Below are positions 9,261-20,639 of a stretch of DNA of 64,000 bases, one piece after another. Position 1 is the first letter of the stretch; the number at the start of each line of letters is the position of its first letter. Both the position numbers and the translations under genes were made by a program. Where the stretch lies: the NCBI GenBank assembly GCA_021234155.1, contig JAJEKV010000545.1, forward strand, positions 64,001-128,000, read 5' to 3'. The DNA comes from Isoetes taiwanensis. Its lineage: Eukaryota > Streptophyta > Lycopodiopsida > Isoetales > Isoetaceae. Below the pieces are notes generated by a model. That model searched no databases and had not been told where the DNA came from. It saw only the letters and a list, made by a program, of their open reading frames with translations.

Positions 9261-10200
9261 CGGCGATGCCGGGCATTAATCTTGGATGTGTGTAATGGGT
9301 AGACGTTATAGAGTAAAGAGTTATAAATGTAATCACATCCATACATCTAATATAAGGCCAAAAGTCAGGCATTAGCCATGCGCGCATGCATGAAATCCAA
9401 TTTATAGTCAACATAATAGAAATTGAAGTGCAGTAAAAATTTGGATATTGGCATCATAGGCACATGTAAGTTGATATACATAATGGAATCAAAGTTGTAC
9501 ATTGATAAGGTTATGGCTATGGTGGAGCAATAGTAAATGTGTGTAATAGTAGGCACACGTGGTGGCACATGTTGACATATATAGAAATCCATCTATTGTC
9601 TGGTTTTTAGGTGGATTGTTGTTTCTATTTGTTGCAAATTTAGTTATTTTTGAAGAATTTAGTAGAAATGCTTTCCCAACCATAAAACAAATGCAAGAAA
9701 AAGACATCCTCATTGAATACAGAAGAAGATATATCAAATGTTCATTCAAACTCAGCGACCAACATGCATTGGTCTTGTACGGGTTAATGTACATGTTTCC
9801 AAATATTGGCTGATAGTACGTTGGATTGTGTTGGGTGTATAGTTCCCACCAAAGTGTGGCGAATTCTCATTAAATAAAATGCTCTTGTGGAGTTGAGAAT
9901 TATTTACAATAGTCAAACTCTAATCTACTCTTATATAATTTATTCACACCAAGATTCGATTCCTTGATGCCTTAGATTCCCGAGTGAGGGAAAAAATAGT
10001 AAAAAAAAATTTGCAAAATTATCTGCTACTGACAACGGAGCACTGCCTTAGCTATCCGACGTCAACTGCAGCTATTCGGCGCCATAGCCGCCGCCATGAT
10101 TCTGCTAGGTCAGGCCAGCCTGCCGAGTTTCGGTGGTGATGGCGCCCCTTTTTCCTCACTCCTACAGCAGCTATTTTTTTTTTTTTGGGGCACCGCCTTG
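9261..10200. other. intergenic, no gene seen
   Basis: AT-rich to 10000, then a GC-richer stretch with a T run near 10175. Overlapping frames on both strands at 9365-9813 have no recognisable content. Confidence 0.4.
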
Positions 10201-10988
10201 CGAAAACCATGGCAACATAATCCGGTCCAGCATGAAGATTGCATAATCAAGCTCCACATGCCGGAATGCAGGATGGGGCTACTTAGGTGAGTTCCTCAAG
10301 TCCCGTCTCCTGGACATCAGGTTTCAGTTTTCACCTTTTGCTTTTTGTTTCCATATGTAACATGCCTGATTCACATTTGTTTCATATCAGGACTTTGGGG
10401 AGAATACATATCGGTATGATTCTCTTACTTTTTGTTTCCAAGTTCCTAACCAAAACGTTCATGAATTATGTTTAAAGAGTTTCTTTAGGACATTGGCAGC
10501 TGCAGACAATGCAGTAATGCTGGTAGATGCTGGCAAAGGCTTAGAGCCACAGACAAGAAAGCTTTTCGAGGTAAATTTGTGTGTATTGTCATACGAAAGA
10601 GGGCCAACTTTAGAGCTAACATTGCTTGCCTTTGTATATACATCTGGAGAGGAACTTATCTCACATATGCAGTAGAGAACTTAGAGTTCTATTTGGCAGT
10701 CTTTGACAAATATTCGAGGGCATAGTTTAGAGTAAAGATACCTGAGGGCATAGTATAGATTAAATCTTATCTTTTACTTTCTATTCATTTCCAGATGCAT
10801 AATACTTAAGATTTTTATAAATGTCCTTCATTTTAGGTCTGTAGAATGCGCAAATTACCAATATTCACATTCATCAACAAGTTGGATTGTCCAGCTCTTC
10901 AGCCTTTGGAGCTCCTGGACCAGATTAAAAAGGAGTTCGAATTGGCTCTGTACCCTGTCAGCTGGCCTACTATAGTTTCTGGAGACAG
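10200..10988 (+). pseudogene. peptide chain release factor 3-like GTPase, exon fragments
   Basis: Two exons are clear. 10478-10570 encodes [20 protein letters not shown] and runs to KLFE before a GT donor. 10837-10988, after TTTTAG, encodes [18 protein letters not shown] and on to YPVSWP, ending at a GT donor in GDR. These match the G-domain of RF3, the translational GTPase that recycles class-I release factors; NKLD is the G4 motif. Two decayed traces of the preceding DTPGHQ (G3) block are visible near 10250 and 10300. Four residues between G3 and RTL appear lost, and the usual NKMDR has Cys for Arg. No downstream exons were found before the retroposon at 11340. Eukaryotic RF3 is of plastid or bacterial type, so a plastid-targeted parent gene is likely. 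Confidence 0.72.
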
Positions 10989-11339
10989 GTATCTTTTTCT
11001 GTAAGCAATAAAGATTGTTGTTGCATGAATAAACAAGCTATTAGGACCATAATATGGTCTGTTAAAGTCCTATGTACCTCTTGAAAAGCTTAACAGGTTA
11101 TCTGACCACTTTAAGATTTGTATTTGCAAATGCTCCCATATAAATTCTGTTAAAGATGTATTTGATCCATAGGCCAGATTTCGGTTCTGCATGTTTCATT
11201 TTTCCCAACTTTGTTGGCTTTTACATTGGAAACTCATATACAGTAGGTTCACGACAACTTCCTGGTAACCCAGACTGGACTTGAGAACGGGCATATGCTC
11301 AACCTCCAGTAGATTTGGTTAGGCACACATTAGAATAGT

Positions 11340-12496
11340 TTTTTTTTTTTTTTTTTTTGAAGGACGTCAAACTTTATTAATAACACTCCATCATAATACA
11401 TAATACAATGCAGAGACAGGAATAAAAAACCCAGTGGACAATCAGATCCAACTGAGCAGGGCCACCCATCTAAGCATGACAGTCAATGTGCAACAAAGTC
11501 CTAGGATTGACTCAAATAATCCGGTTCAAGTTAAAAAGTTCCGGTCCACGTGAAATACTCTAGGATATACGGCCGGTCCAAAAAATGGCGTATAAGGATT
11601 TGGGCCGGTTGAAGCCATAGGTCCTAAGATTTTTTCCTATTATTTTTTGCACTTGTAGAATTTTTTTATTAAGCGACTTATGTATAGGGAATGCCAATAT
11701 TATATTTATGATTATGCACCTACATACATTATTAAATGTCGTTCAACAATCACCTCCTCAACATTTGATTTCATCATAATACAGTGCATGCAGTACAAAG
11801 TAATTATTTTTATACTAAAAAGCAACTTTTTGATGATCCTTTTGCAAATCTTTGTTAAAGGAAAAGTTCCTATTGAATTTTGTAACAGAAGGGCCAATCC
11901 AGTTCAAATTAATATAACCCCAATGGTTTTGTAAACATAAGGCTTTTTTCCTATTTAAAAAAAAAAGTTTGTTATACACTGATGACAGTATAATGCAGTT
12001 CACACTATTTTCCTCTCATACAAAGAGAAAAATAATATGTAATCATATTTATAGATAAGTTACTTTAACCAGGTCGAACTTCCACATCCATAGAATCATT
12101 AACAGCAACTTGATCTGCTCCCTGGTGTCTCAATGCCATTGAATCAGGGACATCCACTGTAACAATCGTAGCAGATACTGGCGCTACAGAGTGAACTAAC
12201 ACAGATTGAGGAGCCGAGCTATTTTTGCGACGTGCAAGCTTCTTCAAGCGTGGAGTACACCATCCTTCTTCCAATAATTCTTGCTTGTGAGCAATGTCCA
12301 GAAGACGAGAGTGTTGATCCTCATTAAGAGAGTCTACTGATATGGATTGAGATGGAGATGCACTCAAAGAAGGTGACGGTGCAGAAATAGCTAGAGAAGA
12401 AGGCACACAAGCTGGTAATACTGGCGGATTAACTAGTGCAGAGGCAGATGGGGAAGAAGATGATACAACACGACACTCGAGTGAAGTGGCTGCTAA
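11340..12496 (-). mobile_element. retroposon with poly(A) and 16-bp target-site duplication
   Basis: The direct repeat CACACATTAGAATAGT occurs at 11324-11339 and 12497-12512. Immediately inside the left copy is a run of ~19 T, i.e. a poly(A) tail on the minus strand. Between them is a 1.16 kb insert whose 5' end is already inside an open frame. This is the classic product of LINE-mediated target-primed reverse transcription. It inserted downstream of the RF3-like exons. Confidence 0.85.
12065..12496 (-). pseudogene. ORF inside the retroposon (ORF1-like tail)
   Basis: A ~144-codon open frame truncated at its 5' end by the insertion boundary. It is Ser/Pro/Ala-rich (VSSSSPSASALVNPP), then has a basic patch EEGWCTPRLKKLARRKN and a Val-rich acidic end. 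About 700 bp of 3' sequence follows before the poly(A). It may be a LINE ORF1 end or a retrocopied host mRNA; no reverse transcriptase is present. Confidence 0.4.
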
Positions 12497-12593
12497 CACA
12501 CATTAGAATAGTGTCCTGTCGTGCCCATTTGTTAGCTATATATGCAAGTTGATAAAGTTGACTAATAATCCTAGAACATCCAATTGGTTGCAG

Positions 12594-12754
12594 ATTATGC
12601 AATTGGAGCAAGGGGCAATGGCAAGGTCCTGTCTGAGAGCAATGTGTTCATTGCAGGAACAAAAAGGGAAGTGACTCCTTGGCATGAAAACATGGGATCA
12701 GATTTTGACAATAGTGCAACTATTCAGTCTTCTAATGATCTGCTGCTAAATTAG
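12594..12754 (+). pseudogene. possible pectate-lyase-like C-terminal exon
   Basis: After an acceptor-like GGTTGCAG, an open frame gives YAIGARGNGKVLSESNVFIA, then KREVTPW, then SSNDLLLN and a stop. In plant family-1 pectate lyases (cell-wall pectin cleavage) the C-terminal region has YAIGGSANP, a glycine/asparagine-rich strand, EVTKRE, and a later S(S/G)D.FLNG block. The layout fits but only ~54 residues are visible and the frame closes early. Weak call. Confidence 0.35.
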
Positions 12755-12989
12755 CTCCACTTTTCAGAAGATGCAAGGCCTTGATCCTGCTCATGCTGGT
12801 GCCATAAGTACCAGCTTGACCCCCCAATATGAGAGCAGTGCTCATTATCCACCTGTTCATTCCACTAGCACTTTGGCTGCGCTTGTGCAGCTCTGCTCTG
12901 GAGCTCTCTTTGGCAAAAAATTGGAAGAGTGTCAAGCTCTTCCAGATTTAATTCCACCTTCTAATCCTTTGTGATCATTCATGTACATT

Positions 12990-14200
12990 TTGTCCCCCGA
13001 TCAAACAGTAGCGTTGGTCTTGAAGCTCTTATTTAGATTTAAATTGATGTAGGTTTTACTGTTCTAAAATGGTTTTTGTATAATTCTTCCTAGTGTTTAG
13101 GATTAGCAGATGGAAATGTATTTCCCATTTGCCTTTTATAGGCCATCATTCGTAGTATTTTAAAATATTTCCCTTTTTTTCTGGAAAAATATCAAAATGC
13201 CTAGTCATAAAAATGTTATTTGATTGGCCACAAAAATGTTATTACTGATGAAATAAGAAAGCGCCCTTCACACAACGTATGGATGGGAGATTTTTGCAAT
13301 GACAATAGAATAATGTAAACGGGGTTAAACAAGTGTTTGAAAAAACAACTAAGATGAGCCGAACTTGTGAATTTTGACTATGATTGTGATTTAGATGAAC
13401 TTGATCTAATCTACAATGGTTGTAAATGTTTGTGCGTAGAACTTGTGAATTTCGACTAGAAATAAGACGAACTTAAGGTGCTCTTTTAGGTAAAGTTTTG
13501 CCGTGCGTATGATACGATTTGTTTGAAATCATGCCCTCATGGCAATGGAAGGAAAAAGGTTGTGTATTGCTAGAAGATGTTGCAACTTCATGCAAGTAGG
13601 CCTAACCAACTTGAAGCTTAGAGTAAGAACCATGTATGAAAAAATCAAACTAAATATATTAAACAATGTCAAATATAAATAGTACAAAATTACAATGCCC
13701 TTATCGGCTCATTAAATTCAAAGGAATATGATTTACCCAGGCAACAGGTGCAAGAATAAAAATGCATTTAGATACATGAAGTTAGTACAAGCAATGCCTC
13801 ATACTTTAGGGGAGATAAGATGTTCTCATAGGTGTGAGGAGCTTTCTGACAGTCGTCTTGGCAAGTTTTGTTTTGAGCACGGCCCTAAGGAACTCTAGGA
13901 GCAAGTAGGAATTACCCCTACCTCTTCCTGAGATCCGATCCATTTGGGCCGAGGAAGTCCGCTAGCAAGCAGTCCAGATAGCTAACCCCATAAATCTAGC
14001 AAACCCAGCCCATCAACAATGGGCACCGTAACTAGTTATGAAAGAATTTTCTATTTGCAAACTTAGTATCAAACCTTTTTGGCTAAAGATTTGCAGACGA
14101 ATCCCAAGGTTCAACTCCCACAAGTTCTTTCGCATCTCAAGGATGTCCAGAATTGAGATCTATTCGACTTAGCACAAAATTTCTTTTGCAGCGGGTTGGA
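12990..14200. other. AT-rich intergenic, no gene seen
   Basis: No coding frame above chance. Short A/T runs only. Confidence 0.4.
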
Positions 14201-14202
14201 GA

Positions 14203-14252
14203 AGAGAAATGTTCGCGGCGGCCGCAAGGCCGCCGCGATAAATTTCTTGTAA
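14203..14252. mobile_element. GC-rich foldback element, copy 1
   Basis: Perfect inverted arms CGCGGCGGCC / GGCCGCCGCG around a GCAA loop, extended by AGAAATG on one side and TAAATTTCT on the other. The same ~50 bp unit recurs at 19391-19438. One end reads TACAAGAAATTTA, close to the terminal CACTACAAGAAA of CACTA/EnSpm transposons, so a miniature CACTA derivative is likely. Confidence 0.6.
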
Positions 14253-14779
14253 ATCTAATTATTGTACATGGGTAAAGTCACATTTTAATTGAGTTGTCAT
14301 ATTGCAAACGACCAAAAGCAAGCTTGATACAATCTTAACCCAAAGAATGAAAAGATAGCAGTTCTTCAAGTTAGTGATGGTTAGTGTTGTATACGTTTAA
14401 ATGGCAACCCAAATATATTCTCTCTTTTATTCTCTTACAAATCTTGCATGCATCCAATAAACTAAATTTGGAAGAAAATTTAATAAACCCAGTTGCAGCT
14501 ATATTTATTAGTATGATTTTTTGACATGAATAGAAAACGTTAAATGAATTGTTGTGCTAGTCATGCAAATAGCTCCACAATGCTGGTTTGCCCCAAATAC
14601 TTGGCTTGTGTTCTAGATATGTAGCCATGCACAATATTGCATTATCTTTCTGCCCTTAGACATGCTCCATGGAGCTTCGCAGATGTGCTCCATGGAGCCT
14701 CACTATGAATTCCCACCACTTACTTACAAAATGTCATTATGTATGGTCTCGGGCTTCGACAATAGTTCTTGAATTTTTT

Positions 14780-15800
14780 ATTCATTTCGATGACCAGCTA
14801 CAACATAGATCATGGATAACGAAACATATGGTGCAAAACTTTCAGGATCTACCTTCAAAAGGTTTTCTGCAGCCTGCTTTCCGAGTCTCACATCACCGCA
14901 CAAACCCAAAAGGGATGTCCACGGTATTGCACCAGCTTCAAATGGCATGCTAGTAATAGTTAAATCTACTTCATCTAGCATCAATGCTCTCCCCAAAAGA
15001 TTGACCAGAAGGCACAAAACAAAGCAATGAGAACCATCATCCACCAGACCACTACAACTGCAGGCTGTAAGTATGCTACCAAATGGAACCTCATTTGGCA
15101 TAAACCCTCTATTCTGCATTAGCTAAAATATCTTTAACACTTCTTTATGCCCATGCTTAACATATATTGCAATCATGACCTCCAATTCCTGGTATGCATT
15201 TTGTCAAACACCCCTCGTGCATTTTCAAAGCTTCAACACTTTCCATACATATTGATTAAAGAACTACCTACCACAATATCTAACTCAAATTCATGGGTCA
15301 GGAGCCACATCCCTTTCCAGACATTCGTTAAAAGAACAACTTGGCCTCTTGACCAGACCATATTGGACATAAGCTACAAGAATATTATTCTATGAGGCAA
15401 GGAGTCCTATCAGGCATAGAGTTAAAAAGTTCAACTGTCTCTTTTAGATAACCCAACTGGCCATGATATAACAATATAACATAGAAATAGCATCCTTGTT
15501 GGACTTTTGCTGTAACAATTGAAGGGCTTCATTAAGATAGCCATGTTGTGAAAATTCTGCAGGCAAAGCATTCCACAAGACCACATTCTATTCTGGCATA
15601 TGCTGGAAAGAGCTCAATAGCATTTTTTAATTGTCCCTGGAGAGCATGAGCTGCAACCATAATGTACCATAGAAGCTAAGGAGTTGAGAACTTGGAAGAG
15701 TAAATCCAGGCATAGTACATACATAGAATAATGCTGCGCATGCCCTTTAAATAATCTATTTTTAGAAACGTAAAAAGAACAGAAATCTTCCATGGCCATA
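14780..15800 (-). pseudogene. PPR pseudogene
   Basis: PPR blocks read on the minus strand across several frames. They are NVVLWNALPAEFSQHGYLNEA near 15590-15530, then LDIVVGSSLINMYGKC followed by an in-frame stop near 15250, and IAIYVKHGHKEVLKIF with a stop. Last comes the frame 14778-15119, ending LSMIYVVAGHRNE. At least two stops and several frameshifts are present. The order matches a PLS-class PPR C-terminal half. It is not a copy of the gene at 251-1738, judging from the divergent wording. Confidence 0.8.
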
Positions 15801-16549
15801 ATCTACGTAGTAGTTAACAAAGATATGGTTTTATAACTTGCTAATACAACGTAGCATGAAAGCCGTCAACACTATAAAAGAGCAATATAGAATAAATCTC
15901 GTCGCGTACCTCAAGATAGTTTACAACACATCAAAGCATTTTTTCTTTTCTATGTGGATCTGCACATAACGAATATGGAAGGCTGATGTGAGATGTAGTT
16001 ATCACATCTACTTAAAGCTTGAGATCGAGATTGAAACCTAAAAAGGGAAAAAATAAAAGGAGAAAAACGCGAGCCTGCTTGTAGAGAAGCACCTATGCTC
16101 ATTAGGATAAGATGTCGATGATAATCATAGTTTTAACTCAAAAAGCAAAATAGGAGCAAATGAAGTCTTATAGCATTAATATCGTTATTCCAATCATTTC
16201 CAATTGAGGAAAATGGTCATGGTTATTGCAAGAGACGTAAATGTCAAAAACAACCCCTAAAGAATATTTGAATCAGAACAAATCCTCAAGCAGGTGCTTA
16301 TATTTGATTAACTTTTCTAAAAAATGTTCTAGAATCACAGAAGTCTACTTCTAGAAGCAACAATCTACTTCTAGAAGCAACAGCCATATCCAAAATTCAA
16401 AAGGGAAGAAGCCCCAAGACTTACAAATAGAGTTTTGCAATAAAGTTCTCCCGGCCCCCTTGTTCTTATGTTCCTTTTCTATTTTGCTAGAAGCTTGATG
16501 CACTATGCAAAGATTTAACGCTGCAGAAAATTAGTATTACACCTCGTAT

Positions 16550-17666
16550 ATCTATGTCATCACTACTAATTTCTTTCACCAAGTCAGCCATCTGTGCATA
16601 TAAGACCAACCAATCTCTTCCAAATCTGACATGTCTGCTCTTGTCTGTGCAATTTCATGCACCATAGGATCCATAAAAGATATGCTATATCATAAAGGAG
16701 ACTTCCGATTCAACTGCCTGCATGATACAATACTATGATGCATGCTTCTATTGTGCCCATGATGATGGCCTATTAGTTAAAGCATTACTCTTCATTCAAT
16801 GTAGCTTTGCTGGCAGCTTCAATCTGTTAAAAAAAAAAAATGGCAAGAGGGAAATGAAAACCCAGAAACAAATTAAGGAAAAAATATGAGCTTTGTCTTA
16901 GGAACCAACAACGCACACTGACAACAAAGGTGCTATTTTACTCGGATACAACACTCATATGTAGAGCCAGCTAAATTTCTAAATAAGCAAATCCATGATC
17001 TCAGTCTCTTTTATCCCTAAAGATGTAGCTTTGGAGGCTGATAGTTTATAGCAAATTCTTGGTATAATGTCACATAGCAAGCATAATGTCATGTGAAGCA
17101 TGCAAAGTGAAATCTTGTTGAAAGAAGCACACATAAAAATGACAGCAGTTGTGCCTTTGTGCATTTATGCATGCACATGCAAATACAAAAGGCCAAAGAT
17201 AATCAATCCAGAGTGGCAAATCCATATTTGCAATACTGGTTCGAAAGCCAAAGCCTTATGCTATAGTTAGCGACTAATCTTTGTTAGAGTTGAATGAAAA
17301 ATGGATCCAAATAGCTACATTAGCATAACATGACAATAAAAAGCAGAGAGCTACTGGAATACCTGGAAAAGAGACAGGTTCTTGAAAAAGAAATGACCCA
17401 TCAAATAGACGTATAACATTTTTGAACTGCTTATCGCTCATCCGACTTCCTTACTGCAAAAAGATGCCAAATCGACCACTCAGGATGAAATTTGATATCT
17501 CTCCAAAAGGAGATGCTGGGAAAGGACAGTCAAACCGTGAAACGAAAAGAAGCAACGACTGAGCTGAGAGGCAGGGCTCAATTTCAAATTTTAAATTTGC
17601 TATCGAAGTAAACGCAGATGACGTGAAAAGAAAAGGTCCCGGGAGCGGGGACAGGGAAAGCCGCAT
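16550..17666 (-). pseudogene. unidentified gene, scattered exon-like segments
   Basis: Minus-strand pieces with splice-like borders. A 71-residue start (17451-17666, MRLSLSPLPGPFLF) rich in Ser/Phe could be a targeting peptide. MSDKQFKNVIRLFDGSFLFQ runs to a CAG|GT donor near 17364. IEAASKATLNEE follows a T-rich acceptor near 16827. MDPMVHEIAQTRADMSDLEE is near 16660, then, one base out of frame, YAQMADLVKEISSDDIDIRG with a GT donor near 16545. The family is not recognised. The frameshift suggests decay, but the first exons could belong to a live gene. Confidence 0.4.
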
Positions 17667-17724
17667 GGTGTTCCTACATGCAACCCAATACCTTCTCTTT
17701 TTAATAAGAAAGACAATTGAAATG

Positions 17725-17818
17725 AGAGATGTGCTTAGGCCCCAACATACGATCTGGGCTGTAGGATGGATGGATCTGAGGAGATAGTCCAGGGCGCACC
17801 TCGTTCAAAAGATGTAGC
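17725..17818. repeat. ~90 bp dispersed box, copy 3
   Basis: CCCCAACATACGATCTGGGC and AGGGCGCACCTCGTT match the units at 8145-8345. Confidence 0.65.
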
Positions 17819-17989
17819 CTAGATGGTCATTGTGGCAGAGAGAAAAATGAAGTATCCTCGTAGACATGATTTGCATGATCGGGGAAGAGTGTATAACTTG
17901 TATTGGAACAACTATATGAATTGATAATCCTTCCTATTATAAGGCAGATACATTTTTCTGCTCGCCTCTAATATCTTTCTTACAAATTA

Positions 17990-18520
17990 GGAGAGCATGA
18001 CACGTTGCATTGAGGCATTTATGGCATTAATTTCAGATTTGAGGCATTTATGAGCATTTATGGCGGAGGAAGATATGAGCATTACCATAGAATGACACGT
18101 TGCATTCATCGCATTTATGGCAGATTTGTGCACTTTGCATTTATTACGGCCATTAATATACTTTGCATTTATTGTGGCCATTAATACGCTTTGAATTTAT
18201 TGCGAATTATCAAAGCACGACATGTGTGCACTTTACATTTATTGTGGCCATTAATACCTTTTGCATTTATTATGGCCATTAATACGCTTTTGCATTTATT
18301 ATTGCGGCCATTAATGCGCTTTGCATTTATTGCGAATTATCAAAGCACTTATTACATGTGTGCACTTTGCATTTATTATGCTATTAATACCCTTTGCATT
18401 TATTGCGGCCATTAATATGCTTTGCATTTATTGCGGCCATTAATACGCTTTGCATTTATTGCGAATTATCAAAGCACGACATGTGTGCACTTTGCATTTA
18501 TTGCGGCCATTGGCAAATTT
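17990..18520. repeat. minisatellite with higher-order structure
   Basis: A core unit of ~28 bp, TTTGCATTTATTGCGGCCAT plus TAATACGC, is repeated many times. Every few units it is replaced by GCGAATTATCAAAGCAC and ACATGTGTGCAC, making a higher-order period of ~140 bp. It lies directly upstream of the TATA box at 18701, so it may act as a tandem enhancer-like array (inference). Confidence 0.8.
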
Positions 18521-18700
18521 GTTAGAAGATATCAATCCCAATATATATAGAATCTTAATGATATCCATTTTAGGATAATTATGGATATGAAATATATATC
18601 GAATGATATTAATGATTCATGCGAGTTGTGATATAGGCACTTGGCATAAATATAGCCCTAGATTAGTCATGTGTGTCGATCATCCAACAAAACTCCATCT

Positions 18701-18710
18701 TATAAATAGA
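18701..18710 (+). promoter_or_regulatory. TATA box
   Basis: TATAAATAGA in a suitable AT context, followed ~90 bp later by a possible intron donor GCAAGGTAAAT near 18791. The same TATAAATAGAAG word appears on the minus strand at 35231-35240 and 36131-36140. Confidence 0.5.
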
Positions 18711-18974
18711 AGGTCTTCTTATTGTCTCGACGCATTGAGAGCACTTGAAGAGCTATTGTGAGCTTCTTTCTTACGCTTCACTAATTGCATGCAAGGTAAA
18801 TATTCTCCCATTTTGTTACATTGCTAAAGCTTGGATTGTTTAATATGAAACTAGCATTTTTCTTTCATCCTTAATCTTGGCGTAATGCGTATGTGGATTC
18901 TATCGTTGTGTGAAATTGTAGCGAACGTTTGAGTTGATTTGCAATTATATTTTGATTTGAGAGATGGCAATGTG

Positions 18975-19181
18975 ATGAAAAAAGACTACATTATTGAGCT
19001 ATATCTAGATGATTTTTATGGATGGTGGATGAGCGCCTTTGGTAACTCACCAGCCTTTGTGTCGAGAGATGCTGTATTGGAGTTCCTTTTGGATTTATTT
19101 CGTAATTTATATTATTCTCAAAAATATCATTCTAGTGATGATGAGGCATCTTCAGTTCTGCAAATTGATAATTCTACTTGA
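18975..19181 (+). CDS. small ORF downstream of TATA/minisatellite
   Basis: 68 residues from the ATG (MKKDYIIELYLDDFYGWWM), acidic and aromatic-rich, ending DEASSVLQIDNST. It is ~270 bp downstream of the TATA box, and the possible donor near 18791 would allow a 5' untranslated exon. Not recognised; may be a non-coding chance frame. Confidence 0.3.
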   Translation: MKKDYIIELYLDDFYGWWMSAFGNSPAFVSRDAVLEFLLDLFRNLYYSQKYHSSDDEASSVLQIDNST

Positions 19182-19390
19182 TGTTTGATGTCTGTGAACA
19201 CATGAACCTTCAATAACAAAAAGTATTGACCAACTTTTTAAAAGACTAAGCTAAATATTGTACTTTGTAATTTCTAAATTAGAGTTAGCATGTAAGATCT
19301 TACGAAGTTGCTTCACATCAATCTAGAATCACTTGGCCATTGCAGAAGAGAATGTTGGACGTTAACTGGGGTCCAACTGCACAGTTTTGA

Positions 19391-19438
19391 AAAAGAGAAA
19401 TGTTCGCGGCGGCCTTGGCCGCCGCGATAAATTTCTTG
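19391..19438. mobile_element. GC-rich foldback element, copy 2
   Basis: CGCGGCGGCC TT GGCCGCCGCG with the same flanks as 14203-14252 (AAGAGAAATGTT and ATAAATTTCTTGTA). On the reverse strand the end reads ACTACAAGAAATTTA, nearly the CACTA terminus. Confidence 0.6.
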
Positions 19439-19609
19439 TAGTAGGTAACAGTGATAGGACAAGCAAAATTAGGACAATATTTAGTGGTGGACATACTATG
19501 ACATGATTGTTCCCTAAGATCTCACTTATAAAGAAACATAAGTACATCTTAAAATGATAAGATGTAAATTGTGACTTGGCTATCATGCACAACTTTTATG
19601 GTAAAGGGC

Positions 19610-19970
19610 AAAGGTTTTGTATATTTATTATGGAACAAATAAAAAAAACATAAATTCAAGATAGAAAATAGTCACATTAACTCACTGGGTATATTGGTTA
19701 AAGTAGTTTGTTTAGGATAATGAGTTATTTTGGTTGAGGTTTGAGCCCCCATATTTTATATTCTAAAACCTTGGGCAAAACCGTATAGAGGTTGCATATC
19801 CCCTCAAAACCTTAGGTGAACTCATATTTCAAAATCATAGGCGCCCCCAATTATAAATAACCATAAGCAAAAGGAGAGGTGCCCAGAGGCCCCAACATAC
19901 TATGGGGCGTAGGATCGACGGATCCGACGACTATGGTAATTCAGGGTGTACCTCGTTGAAATATGTAGCA
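19610..19970 (+). repeat. SINE copy 2 plus dispersed box copy 4
   Basis: GGTATATTGGTTAAAGTAG (A-box-like) and GAGGTTTGAGCCCCC (B-box-like) ~45 bp apart, then a tail with CATAGGCGCCCCCAA, then the ~90 bp box at 19872-19970. The same composite unit follows immediately at 19980-20395, so this is a tandem duplication of ~430 bp. Confidence 0.65.
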
Positions 19971-19979
19971 TAATAACAG

Positions 19980-20395
19980 GGGTTCCAGGTTATTTGATAT
20001 GGATGTGAAAATAACAATTCCTGAAACCATAGACCATATATCTCTACAACAATTGAACGGGTTAATAAAAGAAAAAAAAAAAACATAATTGAAGATAGAA
20101 GATAGTCATATTAGTTCACTGGTTATATTGGTTAAAGTAGTCTTATTAGGATATTGAGTTATTTTGGTAGAGGTTTGAGCCCCCATATTTCACCCCCAAA
20201 ACCGTAGAGGCAAAGTCGTATAGAGGTTCGATATCCCCTCGAGCTCGTATTTCATATATCAAAATCATAGGCGCCCCAAATCATAAATAGCCATAAGCGA
20301 AACTAGAGGTGCCCAGAGGCCCCAACATATGGTTTGGGCCGTAGGATCGACGGATCCGACGACTGTGGCAGTCTAGGGCGCATCTCGCTTAGAAT
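19980..20395 (+). repeat. SINE copy 3 plus dispersed box copy 5
   Basis: Second composite unit: a block with AATTCCTGAAACCATAGACC, an A run, the tRNA-like head (GGTTATATTGGTTAAAGTAG and GAGGTTTGAGCCCCC), then the box with CCGTAGGATCGACGGATCC. The constant pairing of SINE head and box suggests the box is the SINE tail. Confidence 0.65.
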
Positions 20396-20639
20396 CATTT
20401 CAATTCAGTTGAATGTGAATCACTTTGGGATTTGTTGGCTTAGTATAAATCTCAAGCCTTGCACTAAGAGATCTGAAGTGTGCATATGTGTGTCTGTTTC
20501 TAACAAGTGATGTGAATCTGAGGCATGTGTTTTTCTTTATACATTCAAGTTGGAAGGTCAAATGACACATGCGAAAAGTAGGTGGCCGCCCAACACCAAG
20601 TATGTGTTGCATGAAACAATCAAGTAAGTCCATTAACAT

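Noticed and set aside
9365-9813. Overlapping ORFs of 75-101 residues on both strands
   Set aside because: Low-complexity, AT-rich, no motif; mutually overlapping frames typical of chance.
12771-12974. 67-residue plus-strand ORF after the pectate-lyase-like tail
   Set aside because: No recognisable domain and no conserved counterpart; might be a terminal exon but unsupported.
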